DNA of 64,000 nucleotides from Candidatus Electrothrix aestuarii (GCA_032595685.2 CP159373.1:765001-829000); one strand, 5' to 3'. Shown: positions 27,196-36,515, numbered from the stretch's first letter. Notes: generated from the letters alone by a model not told the origin. Program-made: numbers and translations.

Positions 27196-30100
27196 TTATG
27201 TCGTGGTCGTGAGCCCCTTCAGAGACTCAGCAAGTTTTTCCAGCAGATCAAAATGTTTTGTTTCTATTCCCTGAGGCAGCTCTTTTTCAAGAGTAAATGC
27301 GCTTTCTGCAAGCTGATTCAATCCAAGATTAAGCAATCCACCTTTCATGGCATGGGCCTGACGACCTCCTTCAGTTCCCTCGCCATTCTCCATATGCTTC
27401 CTCAAGTCAATAAGCCCTTGCGCAAGAGATTCAGCATAAGTAACAAGGACAGTTTCAGCATCTTCTGTTTCCAGCTCAAAATGCTTCATCAGGTGTTGCA
27501 AGACGTCGTCCCACAAAACAGCTACTGTTTTTTCTTCCTCTTTTTCTGGCTGGGAAGAAAGCTGGGCAGCATGCTTTTCATCAAAATTATATAATACCTT
27601 CAAAAGAGAATACTTTTTATACGGTTTACTCAGATACTCATCCATTCCTGCCTCAAGGCACTGCTTTCTGTCCTCATACATAGCATTGGCAGTTACCGCA
27701 ACAATATAGACATGCCCGCCTACCAGCCGGTCATGCAACTGATCTGAAACAGCATCCAGCTCCGGCAAATCAATGGCTACTCCTTGTTCAACCTGCCGTA
27801 TATAACGGGTTGATGTCAAACCATCCATAACCGGCATCTGCATATCCATAAAGATAAGATCAAAATGTTGGCGACTTAAATAGGAGAGGGCCTCAAGTCC
27901 ATTATTAGCTACCGTAACCTTCTGGTCTTGTTTTTCAAGAATTATTACGGCCAAACGCTGATTTGCCGGATTATCTTCAACAAGAAGAATATCAAGGCTC
28001 CGTATAGAGGAACCAATCATTTCCTGTTGTTGCTCGGTATCACGCACCGGGTGTTTTGCTTCTTCTAAGAGGAGATTGAAAGAAAAAACACTTCCAACTC
28101 CTAAGGTACTCTTCAGGTAAATTTCACTTCCCATCATCTGGAGGAGACGATTACTTATAGCCAAGCCCAGACCAGTTCCTCCAAAATCTCGGGTTATTGA
28201 GCTGTCCGCCTGGGTGAAGTTGGCAAAAATATTTTCCTGCTGGTCCTGAGATATACCTATACCAGTATCGCTGATCGTGAAACTCGCAGAGCAATAATTA
28301 GCATGAGTGGAACGAATACTTACTTCAAGCGTCACATTCCCCTGATGGGTAAATTTAATAGCATTACCAAGCAGATTCAGCAAGACCTGTCTGATACGTA
28401 AAGAGTCTCCTAAAGGATAGCAGTCGTCATCCTGAATAATATCCAGACGGAGATCAATCCCCTTCTGCTCCGCCAGTATTTTCAATGTCCCAACAACCTC
28501 CTCAGCAAGATCTCTGGGTTTGAAAGGACGATAATCAAGTTCCAATTTTCCTGCCTCAATCTTTGAAAAATCTAAAATGTCATTTATAAGTGACAAAAGG
28601 ACACTAGCCGAGCTGTTTACATTCTCAACATATCCTTTTTGTTCAGGATATAATTCCGTATCAAGTAGGAGCTCGGTCATTCCTATGATGGAATTCATAG
28701 GCGTACGAATTTCATGGCTCATATTGGCAAGGAACTCACTCTTGGCCTTATTCGCACTGTCTGCCTGCTGCCGGGCTTTTTTCAGATCGGTTATATTTTC
28801 TTTCGTAACAATAATATGCGTTATTTCATTCTCTTCATTACGAATAGGAGAGGCAACAACATTTTCCTCATAGCGAACGCCATCTTTCTTTTTATTAACC
28901 AATTCACCTGTCCACTCTTCACCAGCCCGGACAGCTAACCACATTTTTTTATACACATCGGCTTCAGCCTGACTGGGGGCTAAGATTTCCAGACTCTGGC
29001 CGATAATCTCATAGGCATGATAGCCGGTTGTAGTGACAAAGGTCCGATTGACATACTCAATTATCCCATCGGTACTGGTAATAACAACCGAGTTCGAGCT
29101 CTGTTCTACAGCCTGACTGAGACGTTGTATCTTCTCAAACATCTCATTTTGGCTGCTCATATCCTCAAAAAGGTACAGCTCTCTTTTGCTTTCCTTATGC
29201 CTGTCACTGTCAATAGAGACCTGCCGAACCTTGCTCCAGAAGGGCTGTTGCTCCTTCATGCCAGGTTCAGTTTTTTTCACCATAGAAAACATCCGGCCAC
29301 TACCGTCCCAACATTCCGCTTCTTTTCCGGCAAAAATCGCTGATCGAAAATCAGACCAAGGCATCTCCACTATCTCGTCAAAAGAATAGCCGAACATACT
29401 CTCAAAGGTCGTATTCACCCGGATGACACGTTCGTCCTGGACCAGGATAAGTCCAAGCATAGTATTATCGAGAATCACCTTTAATTCCGCCAATGCAGAA
29501 TGGAGACGCTCGTCCATCCGCCGGGCAGCAGTGATATCCTGAGCCATCAACATGAGCCCGCTGGCGATCTCCCGGCCTTGCTCGCTCTTTGCTTTGATTG
29601 GAGAAAGATAGACTTCAATAATACGCTGATCCTTTCTTTCTCCCCCCCCCTCGATTGTCAGCTCACCTGTTGTATCATACGGAAAATTCGACGTCCCAAC
29701 AGTAAAGGTATGAGAGCCTTTGCGCAGAGCGTTATCAATGAGACTATTAAACTGATCTTCACGATTTTTTATTTGGGGATGAAACTCCGTGACCTTTTGG
29801 CCAATAACCTCCTCAGCCTTAAACCCAAAGAGTTTTTCCGCAACCGGATTAAAATAGGTCACTACCAGATTCATATCCGTGGCCACGATGCCCATCACCT
29901 GGGAAGACCGCAAGAGATTATCTATAAAAACATTCCGTTGTCGAAGCTCAGTCGTCTTCGCCTCAACGATATCCCACAACTCTTCATCTTTGCGCTGAAT
30001 CAAATTCAGCATATTATTGAATTGATTGATCAGCGGAGTAAACTCATTCGTGACATTAGACTCAATCCTGTTGCTTAAATCGCCCTCACTGATTTTATGC

Positions 30101-31095
30101 ACGAGCTGTTTCAATTCTTTTATAGGATTAAGAACCGAGCCCGTGATAAAGAAAATCAGCATAATGGAACAACAGAGCCCTACAAAAAGGATAATAATAA
30201 AATGTTGACCGAATTCCTTTTTGGTGGCCAGAACAAGTCTGGAGGGATGAGAAAAAACGATAAAATTACTGGTGCTATTTTCCATCCCAGGAATATATTT
30301 GATCTTCACATACATCTTCTCTTTAAAAAAAGAGCTTTCATGGATGAGCTCAATTGCCCCGGGAAGTAATATAGATGATTTTAAATAAGGATATGTATCC
30401 CCTGCCTGGTGAAGATATTGCGGCGAAAGAGTGGTTGCAATAACAGTATTCTCACTCACCAGGGTTATATCCATATGGGAATATATTGGAAAGCGGAGCA
30501 AAAATGAACTATCCATAAGGTCGCAACTCACCACGAAAAAACCCTGAGAAGAAGAGAGCGAGCGGAGAGGAACAGCGGCAACCATATAAAAACGTTTTTT
30601 CTCCATCTGTTCAGTACCTGGGCCAGAGGCAACCTGCACGATAGTACTGAACGATTGTCCCGTAGCCATTTGCCCCTGAACAGTCTGATGCCGGGACAGA
30701 AGTGCTGCAAGGGCCAGATCCTTAGCAGACGAGGTAATAACCGGACCATTGGGACGGGCAAGAAAAAGCGCATCAACATTTTTCTTCCCTACCAGCGAAC
30801 GAAATAACTCATCCAAAGGTTGTTGCCCATCCCTATCCTGCATCTGGCGGAGAGCCAGTTCATCTGCTACACCTTGAGAGACAAAAGAAAGCTGGCGTTT
30901 AAACAGCTCAAAACATGTATTTGCTACACTCTCAGTATTAAAAAACTCTGTTGTAACGTCCCTTTCTATTTTCTGACCAGTCACATAATAACTTATCAGG
31001 ATACTGGTTCCGCTGATTAACGTAACCAGAACCAACACGGTAAGCATCATGCTGAAACGGAGCCGTCTGTAAAAGGGAACGCTTTCGCTTTGCAT
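27196..31095 (-). CDS. Hybrid sensor histidine kinase: Cache-HAMP-PAS3-HisKA-HATPase-REC-HPt
   Basis: 1299 aa from ATG 31095; the frame is open upstream to TTG codons but none has a good ribosome site, so the start is uncertain. TM1 ~14-37, Cache-like periplasmic region ~45-295, TM2 ~299-321, HAMP ~322-375, PAS domains at ~385-525, 535-650 and 660-770. HisKA has H794 in NMSHEIRTPMN; HATPase shows LLGNAIKFT, SDTGIG and GGTGLGL. REC has D1084 in LIFMDMQMPVMDG, and HPt has H1248 in QAHAMKGG. Unlike the next kinase it has a HAMP linker. Both share the receiver insert before GGH. It is the first gene of the signalling block. The stimulus is unknown; the adjoining hemerythrin hints at oxygen or redox. 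Confidence 0.9.
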   Translation of the reverse strand: MQSESVPFYRRLRFSMMLTVLVLVTLISGTSILISYYVTGQKIERDVTTEFFNTESVANTCFELFKRQLSFVSQGVADELALRQMQDRDGQQPLDELFRSLVGKKNVDALFLARPNGPVITSSAKDLALAALLSRHQTVQGQMATGQSFSTIVQVASGPGTEQMEKKRFYMVAAVPLRSLSSSQGFFVVSCDLMDSSFLLRFPIYSHMDITLVSENTVIATTLSPQYLHQAGDTYPYLKSSILLPGAIELIHESSFFKEKMYVKIKYIPGMENSTSNFIVFSHPSRLVLATKKEFGQHFIIILFVGLCCSIMLIFFITGSVLNPIKELKQLVHKISEGDLSNRIESNVTNEFTPLINQFNNMLNLIQRKDEELWDIVEAKTTELRQRNVFIDNLLRSSQVMGIVATDMNLVVTYFNPVAEKLFGFKAEEVIGQKVTEFHPQIKNREDQFNSLIDNALRKGSHTFTVGTSNFPYDTTGELTIEGGGERKDQRIIEVYLSPIKAKSEQGREIASGLMLMAQDITAARRMDERLHSALAELKVILDNTMLGLILVQDERVIRVNTTFESMFGYSFDEIVEMPWSDFRSAIFAGKEAECWDGSGRMFSMVKKTEPGMKEQQPFWSKVRQVSIDSDRHKESKRELYLFEDMSSQNEMFEKIQRLSQAVEQSSNSVVITSTDGIIEYVNRTFVTTTGYHAYEIIGQSLEILAPSQAEADVYKKMWLAVRAGEEWTGELVNKKKDGVRYEENVVASPIRNEENEITHIIVTKENITDLKKARQQADSANKAKSEFLANMSHEIRTPMNSIIGMTELLLDTELYPEQKGYVENVNSSASVLLSLINDILDFSKIEAGKLELDYRPFKPRDLAEEVVGTLKILAEQKGIDLRLDIIQDDDCYPLGDSLRIRQVLLNLLGNAIKFTHQGNVTLEVSIRSTHANYCSASFTISDTGIGISQDQQENIFANFTQADSSITRDFGGTGLGLAISNRLLQMMGSEIYLKSTLGVGSVFSFNLLLEEAKHPVRDTEQQQEMIGSSIRSLDILLVEDNPANQRLAVIILEKQDQKVTVANNGLEALSYLSRQHFDLIFMDMQMPVMDGLTSTRYIRQVEQGVAIDLPELDAVSDQLHDRLVGGHVYIVAVTANAMYEDRKQCLEAGMDEYLSKPYKKYSLLKVLYNFDEKHAAQLSSQPEKEEEKTVAVLWDDVLQHLMKHFELETEDAETVLVTYAESLAQGLIDLRKHMENGEGTEGGRQAHAMKGGLLNLGLNQLAESAFTLEKELPQGIETKHFDLLEKLAESLKGLTTTT

Positions 31096-31306
31096 AGGTG
31101 TGATGGGTCCGTAATAGAGAAGCAATAGGGACAACTCTCCTGATCCGTCTCAACTCCGAACAGGTCCAGGAATGGACAGGACAAGAGAGATCAAAAGCTG
31201 TCTACAACAATGGTGCAGAAACTCAAACCAGGGACAGCCACCAACGCATCAGGAAAACTGTCCCACATTCTCTGAAAAAGAGCTTTTCAGACGGTCACGA
31301 AAGGGG

Positions 31307-31714
31307 TTAACTTATCCCTGCTGCGTTCATCTCCGCAGTATATTTCTGATCGACAACAAAGATATGATCAATCAACCAGTCAATAACCGTTTTTGAGACC
31401 TTAACAACGACGAACTGGGCACGGCCTTTTTCTATTTCAACTAAAGCTCCATTCAATTTCTCAGTAAAAATAGAATGAGCCCTCTTATGAGAAGAGATAC
31501 CGGAGTAGGCAATTCTTTCCATTGCCTTTTCTTCTTCATCAAGATGATATTTCGTATAATCAATCAACTCCCTGAGCGTAGGCTCAATAACTTCCGCCCC
31601 TTTACCACTTTTCATCATTTCATGTAGCTGATTGGCGATATCGAAAAGCTTTTTATGATGATTGTCAAACCGTGAAACCCCTACGCTGTATTCATTTTTC
31701 CAAGTATAAAGCAT
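31307..31714 (-). CDS. Bacteriohemerythrin
   Basis: 135 aa, standard single-domain length. Binds O2 at a non-haem di-iron centre. Ligand positions are visible in order: H in DNHHKKLFD, H and E in YHLDEEEKAM, H..H in SHKRAHSIF, and H with D in DHIFVVDQKY, inside the four-helix bundle. The N-terminal TWKNEYSVGVSRFDNHH is the normal family opening. It precedes the signalling block on the same strand with a ~210-bp gap, so separate transcription is likely. In delta-type anaerobes such proteins store, deliver or detoxify oxygen. The pairing with the sensor kinases suggests oxygen-linked behaviour, which is inference. Confidence 0.93.
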   Translation of the reverse strand: MLYTWKNEYSVGVSRFDNHHKKLFDIANQLHEMMKSGKGAEVIEPTLRELIDYTKYHLDEEEKAMERIAYSGISSHKRAHSIFTEKLNGALVEIEKGRAQFVVVKVSKTVIDWLIDHIFVVDQKYTAEMNAAGIS

Positions 31715-32247
31715 CTTTTTCTCCGTGAGATATGGTTATAACATAAAGAATGTAATCTACATTCCACTCCAGCTTTTTTTACCAACGAAGACTACGCATC
31801 CCTTTATCCCCCCAACTCTCCTCTAAGAAAAGAATAAAGGCAAAACATATATCCAATTCTACACAGAGGTATAGAAAAACACAACTTAATATTAACGAGT
31901 TGCACGATTCACTCTCAACCTACAAACAAGGGGATAACGCAAACATAAAAAAATGAACATTTAAAAATCACCTTGTAACATATCGTTGCGATGAGCATAT
32001 CATGTTCCTCTCACCTGTTCAAGAATGGAGTGAAGCAAATTCGATAATGGGAATCTATTTCATAAATCCAATAGAAGTTCCGCTCCTTACTTACTGCCCA
32101 TCAACTCATTATTCTCTAACAAAGATTTTGGTTGAAAAAGGAAGAAAAATTCGTGATATTAATTTCCTGGTTACGTCAGATACAGTGTCAAAACTCACAT
32201 CTGCAACAGAGTCACTTTCTATAGAATATTTATCTCAGGAGTTCTTC
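31715..32247. other. Intergenic region between bacteriohemerythrin and rhodanese/MBL gene
   Basis: About 530 bp, AT-rich, between divergent genes, so it should hold both promoters. The frame of the downstream gene stays open back to 32002, but a strong AGGAG site and ATG at 32248 mark the real start, leaving this stretch non-coding. No structured RNA or convincing inverted repeat was seen. Confidence 0.4.
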
Positions 32248-33423
32248 ATGGCAATTAGCAGCTATCAAGCAATCGATCTTTTTCGCTGGCTTATGGATAA
32301 GGAAGATATTGTTGTTCTTGATGTACGTAACGAAAAAGACTTTTCCCGTTCCCACGTAGAATCCCCCTATCCCTTTGAGCTCCATAACATTTCTTATTAC
32401 GATTTCATGGAAGGCGAGCAGGAAGCAATCGCCCGAGTTCCGGCCAATCGCCGCATCCGCATTGTCTGCGCCAAAGAAGGCTCTGCAAAATATGTCGCAG
32501 AAATTCTGGACAACAACGGATTTGCCGATGTGGGATATTTATCAGGAGGCTTTAAAAGCTGGGGCAACATGCTGGTCCCGAAATTGGTCGCTGATGAAGA
32601 AGGATATCAACTCTATCAGTTTATCCGCCCAGCCAAGGCCTCATGTTCCTATGGCCTCCTCTACAACAAAGAAATGATGGTGTTCGACCCTTCGCGGAAT
32701 ATAGATTTCTACCTTGATTTTGCCGCAGAAAAGGGATGTACTCTTACTAAGACTTTTGAAACCCATCTCCAGGCAGATTATATCTCGGGCTCCAGGGCCA
32801 TTGCTGAAAAAACCGGAGCAACATTTTACGCGAATGAGGGAGACTTTGGCGGCTCAAACAACCCCTACACGCCGGTTAACGACGGAGAGAGCCACTGTTT
32901 TACAGACAGTGACAGCGGACCGAAGGTGAAGGTGCTGTTTACCCCCGGTCATACGCCAGGCTCAACCTCCTACATCATTAATGAGAAATATATGATCTCC
33001 GGCGACACGGTTTTTATCTCCTCCGTAGGACGACCTGATCTTGGCGGCCAGGCCGAATCCTGGGCAACTATGCTCTACACAACGATAGGCATGATACAGC
33101 AGCTTGATAAAAATCTGGCCATCCTTCCGGGTCACTATATGAATTGGGAAGAGGCAAATGATGCGCTGCTATTTACAACCTCTCTCGGAGATGCCATCGA
33201 GCGCAATAAAACGATCTACTCGATTGCCAGTGAGAAGGAATTCATCCAGTTCATCAAAGAAAATATGCGTCCCCAGCCGGAGGAGTACGCCGTCATAAGG
33301 CTCGTAAACGCCAACAAGGAAGAGGTAGACAGTAATCGGGCTGAAGTACTTGATATCGGCAAAAACGAATGTGCCGCAACCGCTTATGCCAAGGCGCAGG
33401 CTGAAAAAGAGGCGGCCTCCTAA
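32248..33423 (+). CDS. Rhodanese-MBL fold protein, persulfide dioxygenase-like
   Basis: 391 aa from ATG 32248, preceded by AGGAG at ideal spacing; 82 upstream in-frame codons are judged non-coding. Residues ~1-110 form a rhodanese domain with active-site Cys in IRIVCAKEGSA. A metallo-beta-lactamase fold follows: THLQADYISG, then FTPGHTPGSTSYI, MISGDTVFI and LPGHY. The ETHE1-type mononuclear iron is held by the first His of THxHxDH, the GHT His and the SGD Asp; those three are kept while the other two (Q and Y here) are lost. This fits a sulfur dioxygenase of persulfide oxidation rather than a dinuclear hydrolase. A sulfide-linked bacterium would use it for sulfane sulfur handling. The ldt gene follows 42 bp downstream. 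Confidence 0.78.
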   Translation: MAISSYQAIDLFRWLMDKEDIVVLDVRNEKDFSRSHVESPYPFELHNISYYDFMEGEQEAIARVPANRRIRIVCAKEGSAKYVAEILDNNGFADVGYLSGGFKSWGNMLVPKLVADEEGYQLYQFIRPAKASCSYGLLYNKEMMVFDPSRNIDFYLDFAAEKGCTLTKTFETHLQADYISGSRAIAEKTGATFYANEGDFGGSNNPYTPVNDGESHCFTDSDSGPKVKVLFTPGHTPGSTSYIINEKYMISGDTVFISSVGRPDLGGQAESWATMLYTTIGMIQQLDKNLAILPGHYMNWEEANDALLFTTSLGDAIERNKTIYSIASEKEFIQFIKENMRPQPEEYAVIRLVNANKEEVDSNRAEVLDIGKNECAATAYAKAQAEKEAAS

Positions 33424-33464
33424 ACTGCCCCCCTCATGTGCGTCAACTAGGAACAACAAAGATC

Positions 33465-34319
33465 ATGCGTATGCTAATAGACTCTCTCACTCGTTATATT
33501 CTCCTGCTCCTTTGCGCTTCAGCAGGCATGACCTGTATCACCTGGATGGCGCCCATCCCTCCTTCCGCCGCTGCCAGCTCATTGAGTCCGCTGACAGAGG
33601 AAGTACCTCCGCCAACAACGCCAAAGGCGGATCGACTCATGATCCAGGCAGAACCCAGAGTAAGAAAAGAGCTTGCCCGCAAAGGAATGCGGCTGGGCCA
33701 GCCCGTTTTCATGCGCATCTTCAAGCTCTCAAAGCAACTTGAGGTCTGGATCTATAGCAAGGGGAAATTCAGACTCTTTAAAAACTATCCTATATGTAAT
33801 TATTCAGGATATGTCGGCCCGAAACAGGCAGAAGGAGATTGGCAAAGCCCAGAGGGTTTTTATACGGTCTCTGCGGCCCAGATGAATCCGAGGAGTAGAT
33901 TTCATCTCTCCTTTAACATCGGCTACCCTAACCGATACGATTCAGAGCAAAAATGCACAGGCAGTGCCATCATGGTGCATGGTAATTGTGTTTCGCAGGG
34001 CTGCTTTGCAATGGGCAATGACCAGATCGAGGAAATCTACCTCCTTGCTTACCAGGCCTTTCTCAACGGACAGGAAGAATTCAGCATTCACATTTTTCCC
34101 TTTCGCATGACCCGAAAAAACATGGTCAAATTTCGCTACTCACCCTGGTACGACTTCTGGTCCAACCTTGCGGCAGGGTATAACGCCTTTGAGCAGACAC
34201 GTCAGGTCCCCACAATCTCCACCTCTGGAGGAAGATATGTCTTTGAGGACGAAAAAGAGCAGTGGATACGAAAGCGTTGGGTTTTAATCCAGAAGCCAGA
34301 CGACCCGCAAGAAAGATAA
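33465..34319 (+). CDS. YafK-type L,D-transpeptidase family protein
   Basis: 284 aa from ATG 33465; the frame opens further upstream and ATG 33471 is also possible. An N-terminal hydrophobic segment (YILLLLCASAGMTCITWM) acts as signal or anchor, followed by a Pro-rich linker. The YkuD/YafK catalytic region is clear: IFKLSKQLEVWIYSKGKF, then TPEG-like SPEGFYTV and the active-site motif MVHGNCVSQGCFAMG with catalytic Cys. Such periplasmic enzymes remodel peptidoglycan crosslinks or, for YafK (DpaA), release lipoprotein from it. The protein may be co-transcribed with the upstream rhodanese/MBL gene. A strong terminator follows at once. Confidence 0.85.
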   Translation: MRMLIDSLTRYILLLLCASAGMTCITWMAPIPPSAAASSLSPLTEEVPPPTTPKADRLMIQAEPRVRKELARKGMRLGQPVFMRIFKLSKQLEVWIYSKGKFRLFKNYPICNYSGYVGPKQAEGDWQSPEGFYTVSAAQMNPRSRFHLSFNIGYPNRYDSEQKCTGSAIMVHGNCVSQGCFAMGNDQIEEIYLLAYQAFLNGQEEFSIHIFPFRMTRKNMVKFRYSPWYDFWSNLAAGYNAFEQTRQVPTISTSGGRYVFEDEKEQWIRKRWVLIQKPDDPQER

Positions 34320-34323
34320 AAAA

Positions 34324-34355
34324 AAAGCTGTTCCGACGATCATCAGAACAGCTTT
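34324..34355. terminator. Bidirectional Rho-independent terminator
   Basis: Perfect 10-bp inverted repeat AAAGCTGTTC (34324-34333) and GAACAGCTTT (34346-34355) with a 12-nt loop, flanked by A-runs on the left and T/A on the right. It sits between two convergent genes whose ends are 5 and 27 bp away, so it probably stops both. Confidence 0.8.
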
Positions 34356-34381
34356 AACAAAAAACTTCAATCCAGCCCGCT

Positions 34382-34750
34382 TTAATTATTTCTATAAAAA
34401 ATATGCTCACCATACTGGGCTACATAGGTTTTTTCTCCGGCCCATTTCGGATGCACATCCTCACGGTGGTAAAAAGTCGCACCGTCCGTAAAATCATCTG
34501 TTGTCATAGCCTTCATGGCCGTCTGAAGACAATCGACAAAGGCACCTGTCTCCTTTGGCATATATGACTTTTGCAGAAAGGTCCAACTGAACTGGCGCGG
34601 TGCTGTAACAGCCTGCTCGACGGTCTGATTATTTTGATTTGCCCTGTTTAAGGTAACGTGAGCAACGGCAAGCTGGCCGATTTGCGGTTCGCTACGGGCT
34701 TCGTGATAAACGTTAAGAGTGAGCCAAAGTAATCCCTCAAGAAAACTCAT
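34382..34750 (-). CDS. SleB-type cell wall hydrolase (Hydrolase_2)
   Basis: 122 aa. Matches the SleB/CwlJ catalytic domain: LTLNVYHEARSEP with the key Glu, GQLAVAHVTLNRA, then FSWT and DGATFYHREDVHPKWAG near the end. This lytic-type domain cuts peptidoglycan glycan strands. No signal peptide is present; the frame starts at MSFLEGLLWL. It may reach the wall by another route or act in lysis, as in phage-like or spore-type relatives. It is convergent with the L,D-transpeptidase gene, across the shared terminator. Confidence 0.85.
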   Translation of the reverse strand: MSFLEGLLWLTLNVYHEARSEPQIGQLAVAHVTLNRANQNNQTVEQAVTAPRQFSWTFLQKSYMPKETGAFVDCLQTAMKAMTTDDFTDGATFYHREDVHPKWAGEKTYVAQYGEHIFYRNN

Positions 34751-35225
34751 ACCTCTTCCTCGTGTAATATTGATTAAATTGATTGAACTGTAAAAAGCCG
34801 CTCCTTTTTAACCGATCATCCAACACAAATCAAGCGTCTATTTGTTTTACTGTTCTTTTTCATCGCCAACCCCTTGGATTCATAAAAAATAAAAAAATCA
34901 TTTTTCGTCATCTTTTTGTCATCTTTCCATACCAAACGCTCTGCTTTTACCTAAAAATCCCTCTTTTCAGCCTCTTTCCTCTCCTCATGCGAGGCATTTT
35001 CCTGTATGGTATATTCGCATTGTTCATATGCATTGTTCGCACGAACAAATGCTGGTCTTTGCACTGTCACCAGCAGGGGCAGCAAGTAAAAAAACAATAC
35101 CTTTGTATGAAAGTAGTCGGTGCAACCGGCCACGCTACCTTGCGTCTTTCTGTTTTTTTGCCTCTGCCCACGGGACCGAGATGGAAGTTAGACAATATAT
35201 TTTTCTCCAGAGGAGTCGTAACAGA
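34751..35225. promoter_or_regulatory. Upstream region of LivH-like gene with palindromic operator candidate
   Basis: About 475 bp, AT-rich, between divergent genes. At 35035-35046 is a perfect palindrome GTTCGCACGAAC, and GCATTGTTC occurs twice (35017-35025, 35030-35038) with a 13-bp period, the second copy running into the palindrome. This could be an operator for the permease gene. No regulator gene is adjacent. Confidence 0.35.
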
Positions 35226-36140
35226 ATGGATTATTTCCTCCAGAATCTCATCAACGCCCTGCAATGGGGAAGCTTTTACGCCGTTATCTCTATCGGCTAC
35301 TCAATGGTCTACGGCGTCCTGATGCTGTTCAACTTTGCGCATGGGGATATTTTTATGGTGGGGACCTATATAGGTTTCGGGATTGCCACTCTGCTCTTAG
35401 CGCTGTTCGGCGCCATAATGCCAGGCTGGGCAATCTTCCTGCTGACTGTTGCCGTGACCATGTTTCTCACCGCCTGGGTTGGTGTTTTTGTTGAAGTGGT
35501 GGGCTATCGCCCTTTACGGGGAGCCCCCAGGGCCTCTGCGGCTATCACTGGCCTGATGATCGGCATCATCTTTGAGACAGGAAACCTGATTATCCTCGGC
35601 GCCAAGCGGCTCAGTTTCCCCAGCCTCATCGAATCGGTGAGCTATAATATAGGAGGAGTCTATTTCACCAACGTGAAGGTACTGATTATCGTCGTCTCCC
35701 TGATCCTCATGCTCGCTTTGCATACCTTTATTCAAAAGAGCAAATGGGGAATGGCGATGCGTGCCATGTCCTACGATTTCCAGGCCGTGCCGCTGATGGG
35801 TATTTCCATCAACATCCTTGCACCGTTAACCTTTGCTGTTGGAGCCGGACTCGCCTCGGTGGCTGGTGTCTTATACGGACAGGCCTATCCGGTGCTCGAC
35901 CCCTACATGGGTATCCTCCTTGGCTGGAAGGCCTTTGTGGCGGCAATTCTCGGCGGTAGGGGCTCTATTATGGGGGCAGCTCTTGCCGGGTATCTCCTGG
36001 GAGCAATCGAGATATTTACTGCAATGGTCTTTCCTTCGACCTTCCGGGATCTCATTTCCTACACCATCATCCTGATTATCCTGACCTTCCGACCACGGGG
36101 ATTTTTCGGTATGGCGCATAGCACCCAGCTCAGGTTGTAA
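35226..36140 (+). CDS. LivH-like branched-chain amino acid ABC transporter permease (orphan)
   Basis: 304 aa from ATG 35226 (GGAG ten bases upstream); the longer frame to 35028 is non-coding in appearance. Eight or so membrane helices are visible. The LivH signatures are present: LQWGSFYAVISIGYSMVYGVLMLFNFAHGD near the start, and late GWKAFVAAILGGRGSIMGAALAGYLLGAIE. LivH forms the membrane channel with LivM, powered by LivG/LivF, and takes substrate from a periplasmic binding protein. None of those partners lies next to it; the next gene is an unrelated phosphatase. Either the operon was split or this permease serves a system encoded elsewhere. Substrate may be amino acids, urea or related compounds. 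Confidence 0.88.
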   Translation: MDYFLQNLINALQWGSFYAVISIGYSMVYGVLMLFNFAHGDIFMVGTYIGFGIATLLLALFGAIMPGWAIFLLTVAVTMFLTAWVGVFVEVVGYRPLRGAPRASAAITGLMIGIIFETGNLIILGAKRLSFPSLIESVSYNIGGVYFTNVKVLIIVVSLILMLALHTFIQKSKWGMAMRAMSYDFQAVPLMGISINILAPLTFAVGAGLASVAGVLYGQAYPVLDPYMGILLGWKAFVAAILGGRGSIMGAALAGYLLGAIEIFTAMVFPSTFRDLISYTIILIILTFRPRGFFGMAHSTQLRL

Positions 36141-36158
36141 GGAAACTTTTTAAGCACG

Positions 36159-36515
36159 ATGAACCTCCTCTTTGTTTGCAGTAAAAATAAACTTAGAAGC
36201 CCGACCGGTGAAGAGGTTTTCTCCGGCTATGAGGGAATACTGGCTATAGGTTGCGGAACCAATGCCGATGCTGCTACACCGTTAAGTGGAGACCTCGTGG
36301 AATGGGCTGATATTATCTTCGCGATGGAGAAAAAGCATCAAAGCAAGATACGAAAAAAATTCAGTAAACTGGCAAAAGACAAGAAGATAGTTTGCCTTGA
36401 CATCGCTGACAACTACGACAGAATGGATCCTGTGCTCATCCGCCTCTTGAAAAAGAAAGTTGCCAACCATTTCACCTTACCGAAAAAAAATGACAAGCCC
36501 TCCTGCACTCTATAA
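36159..36515 (+). CDS. Small low-molecular-weight protein tyrosine phosphatase-like protein
   Basis: 118 aa, shorter than classic LMW-PTPs (about 150). The phosphate loop CSKNKLRSPT (C-x5-R-S) is at residues 7-16, right after the first strand, as in LMW phosphatases. A late acidic DRMDP resembles the DP loop that supplies the general acid. WADIIFAMEKKH is typical of the family. Soluble and cytoplasmic. It begins 19 bp after livH and its end overlaps the next gene by 26 bp. Substrate unknown. Confidence 0.8.
   Translation: MNLLFVCSKNKLRSPTGEEVFSGYEGILAIGCGTNADAATPLSGDLVEWADIIFAMEKKHQSKIRKKFSKLAKDKKIVCLDIADNYDRMDPVLIRLLKKKVANHFTLPKKNDKPSCTL

Noticed and set aside
32002-32247. N-terminal extension of the rhodanese/MBL protein
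   Set aside because: A strong AGGAG and ATG at 32248 start exactly at the rhodanese domain; upstream codons have no domain.
35035-35046. LexA box
   Set aside because: GTTCGCACGAAC is palindromic but does not match LexA boxes known to me, and no SOS gene follows.
35028-35225. N-terminal extension of LivH
   Set aside because: Family proteins start at the first membrane helix; a GGAG site is present before ATG 35226.
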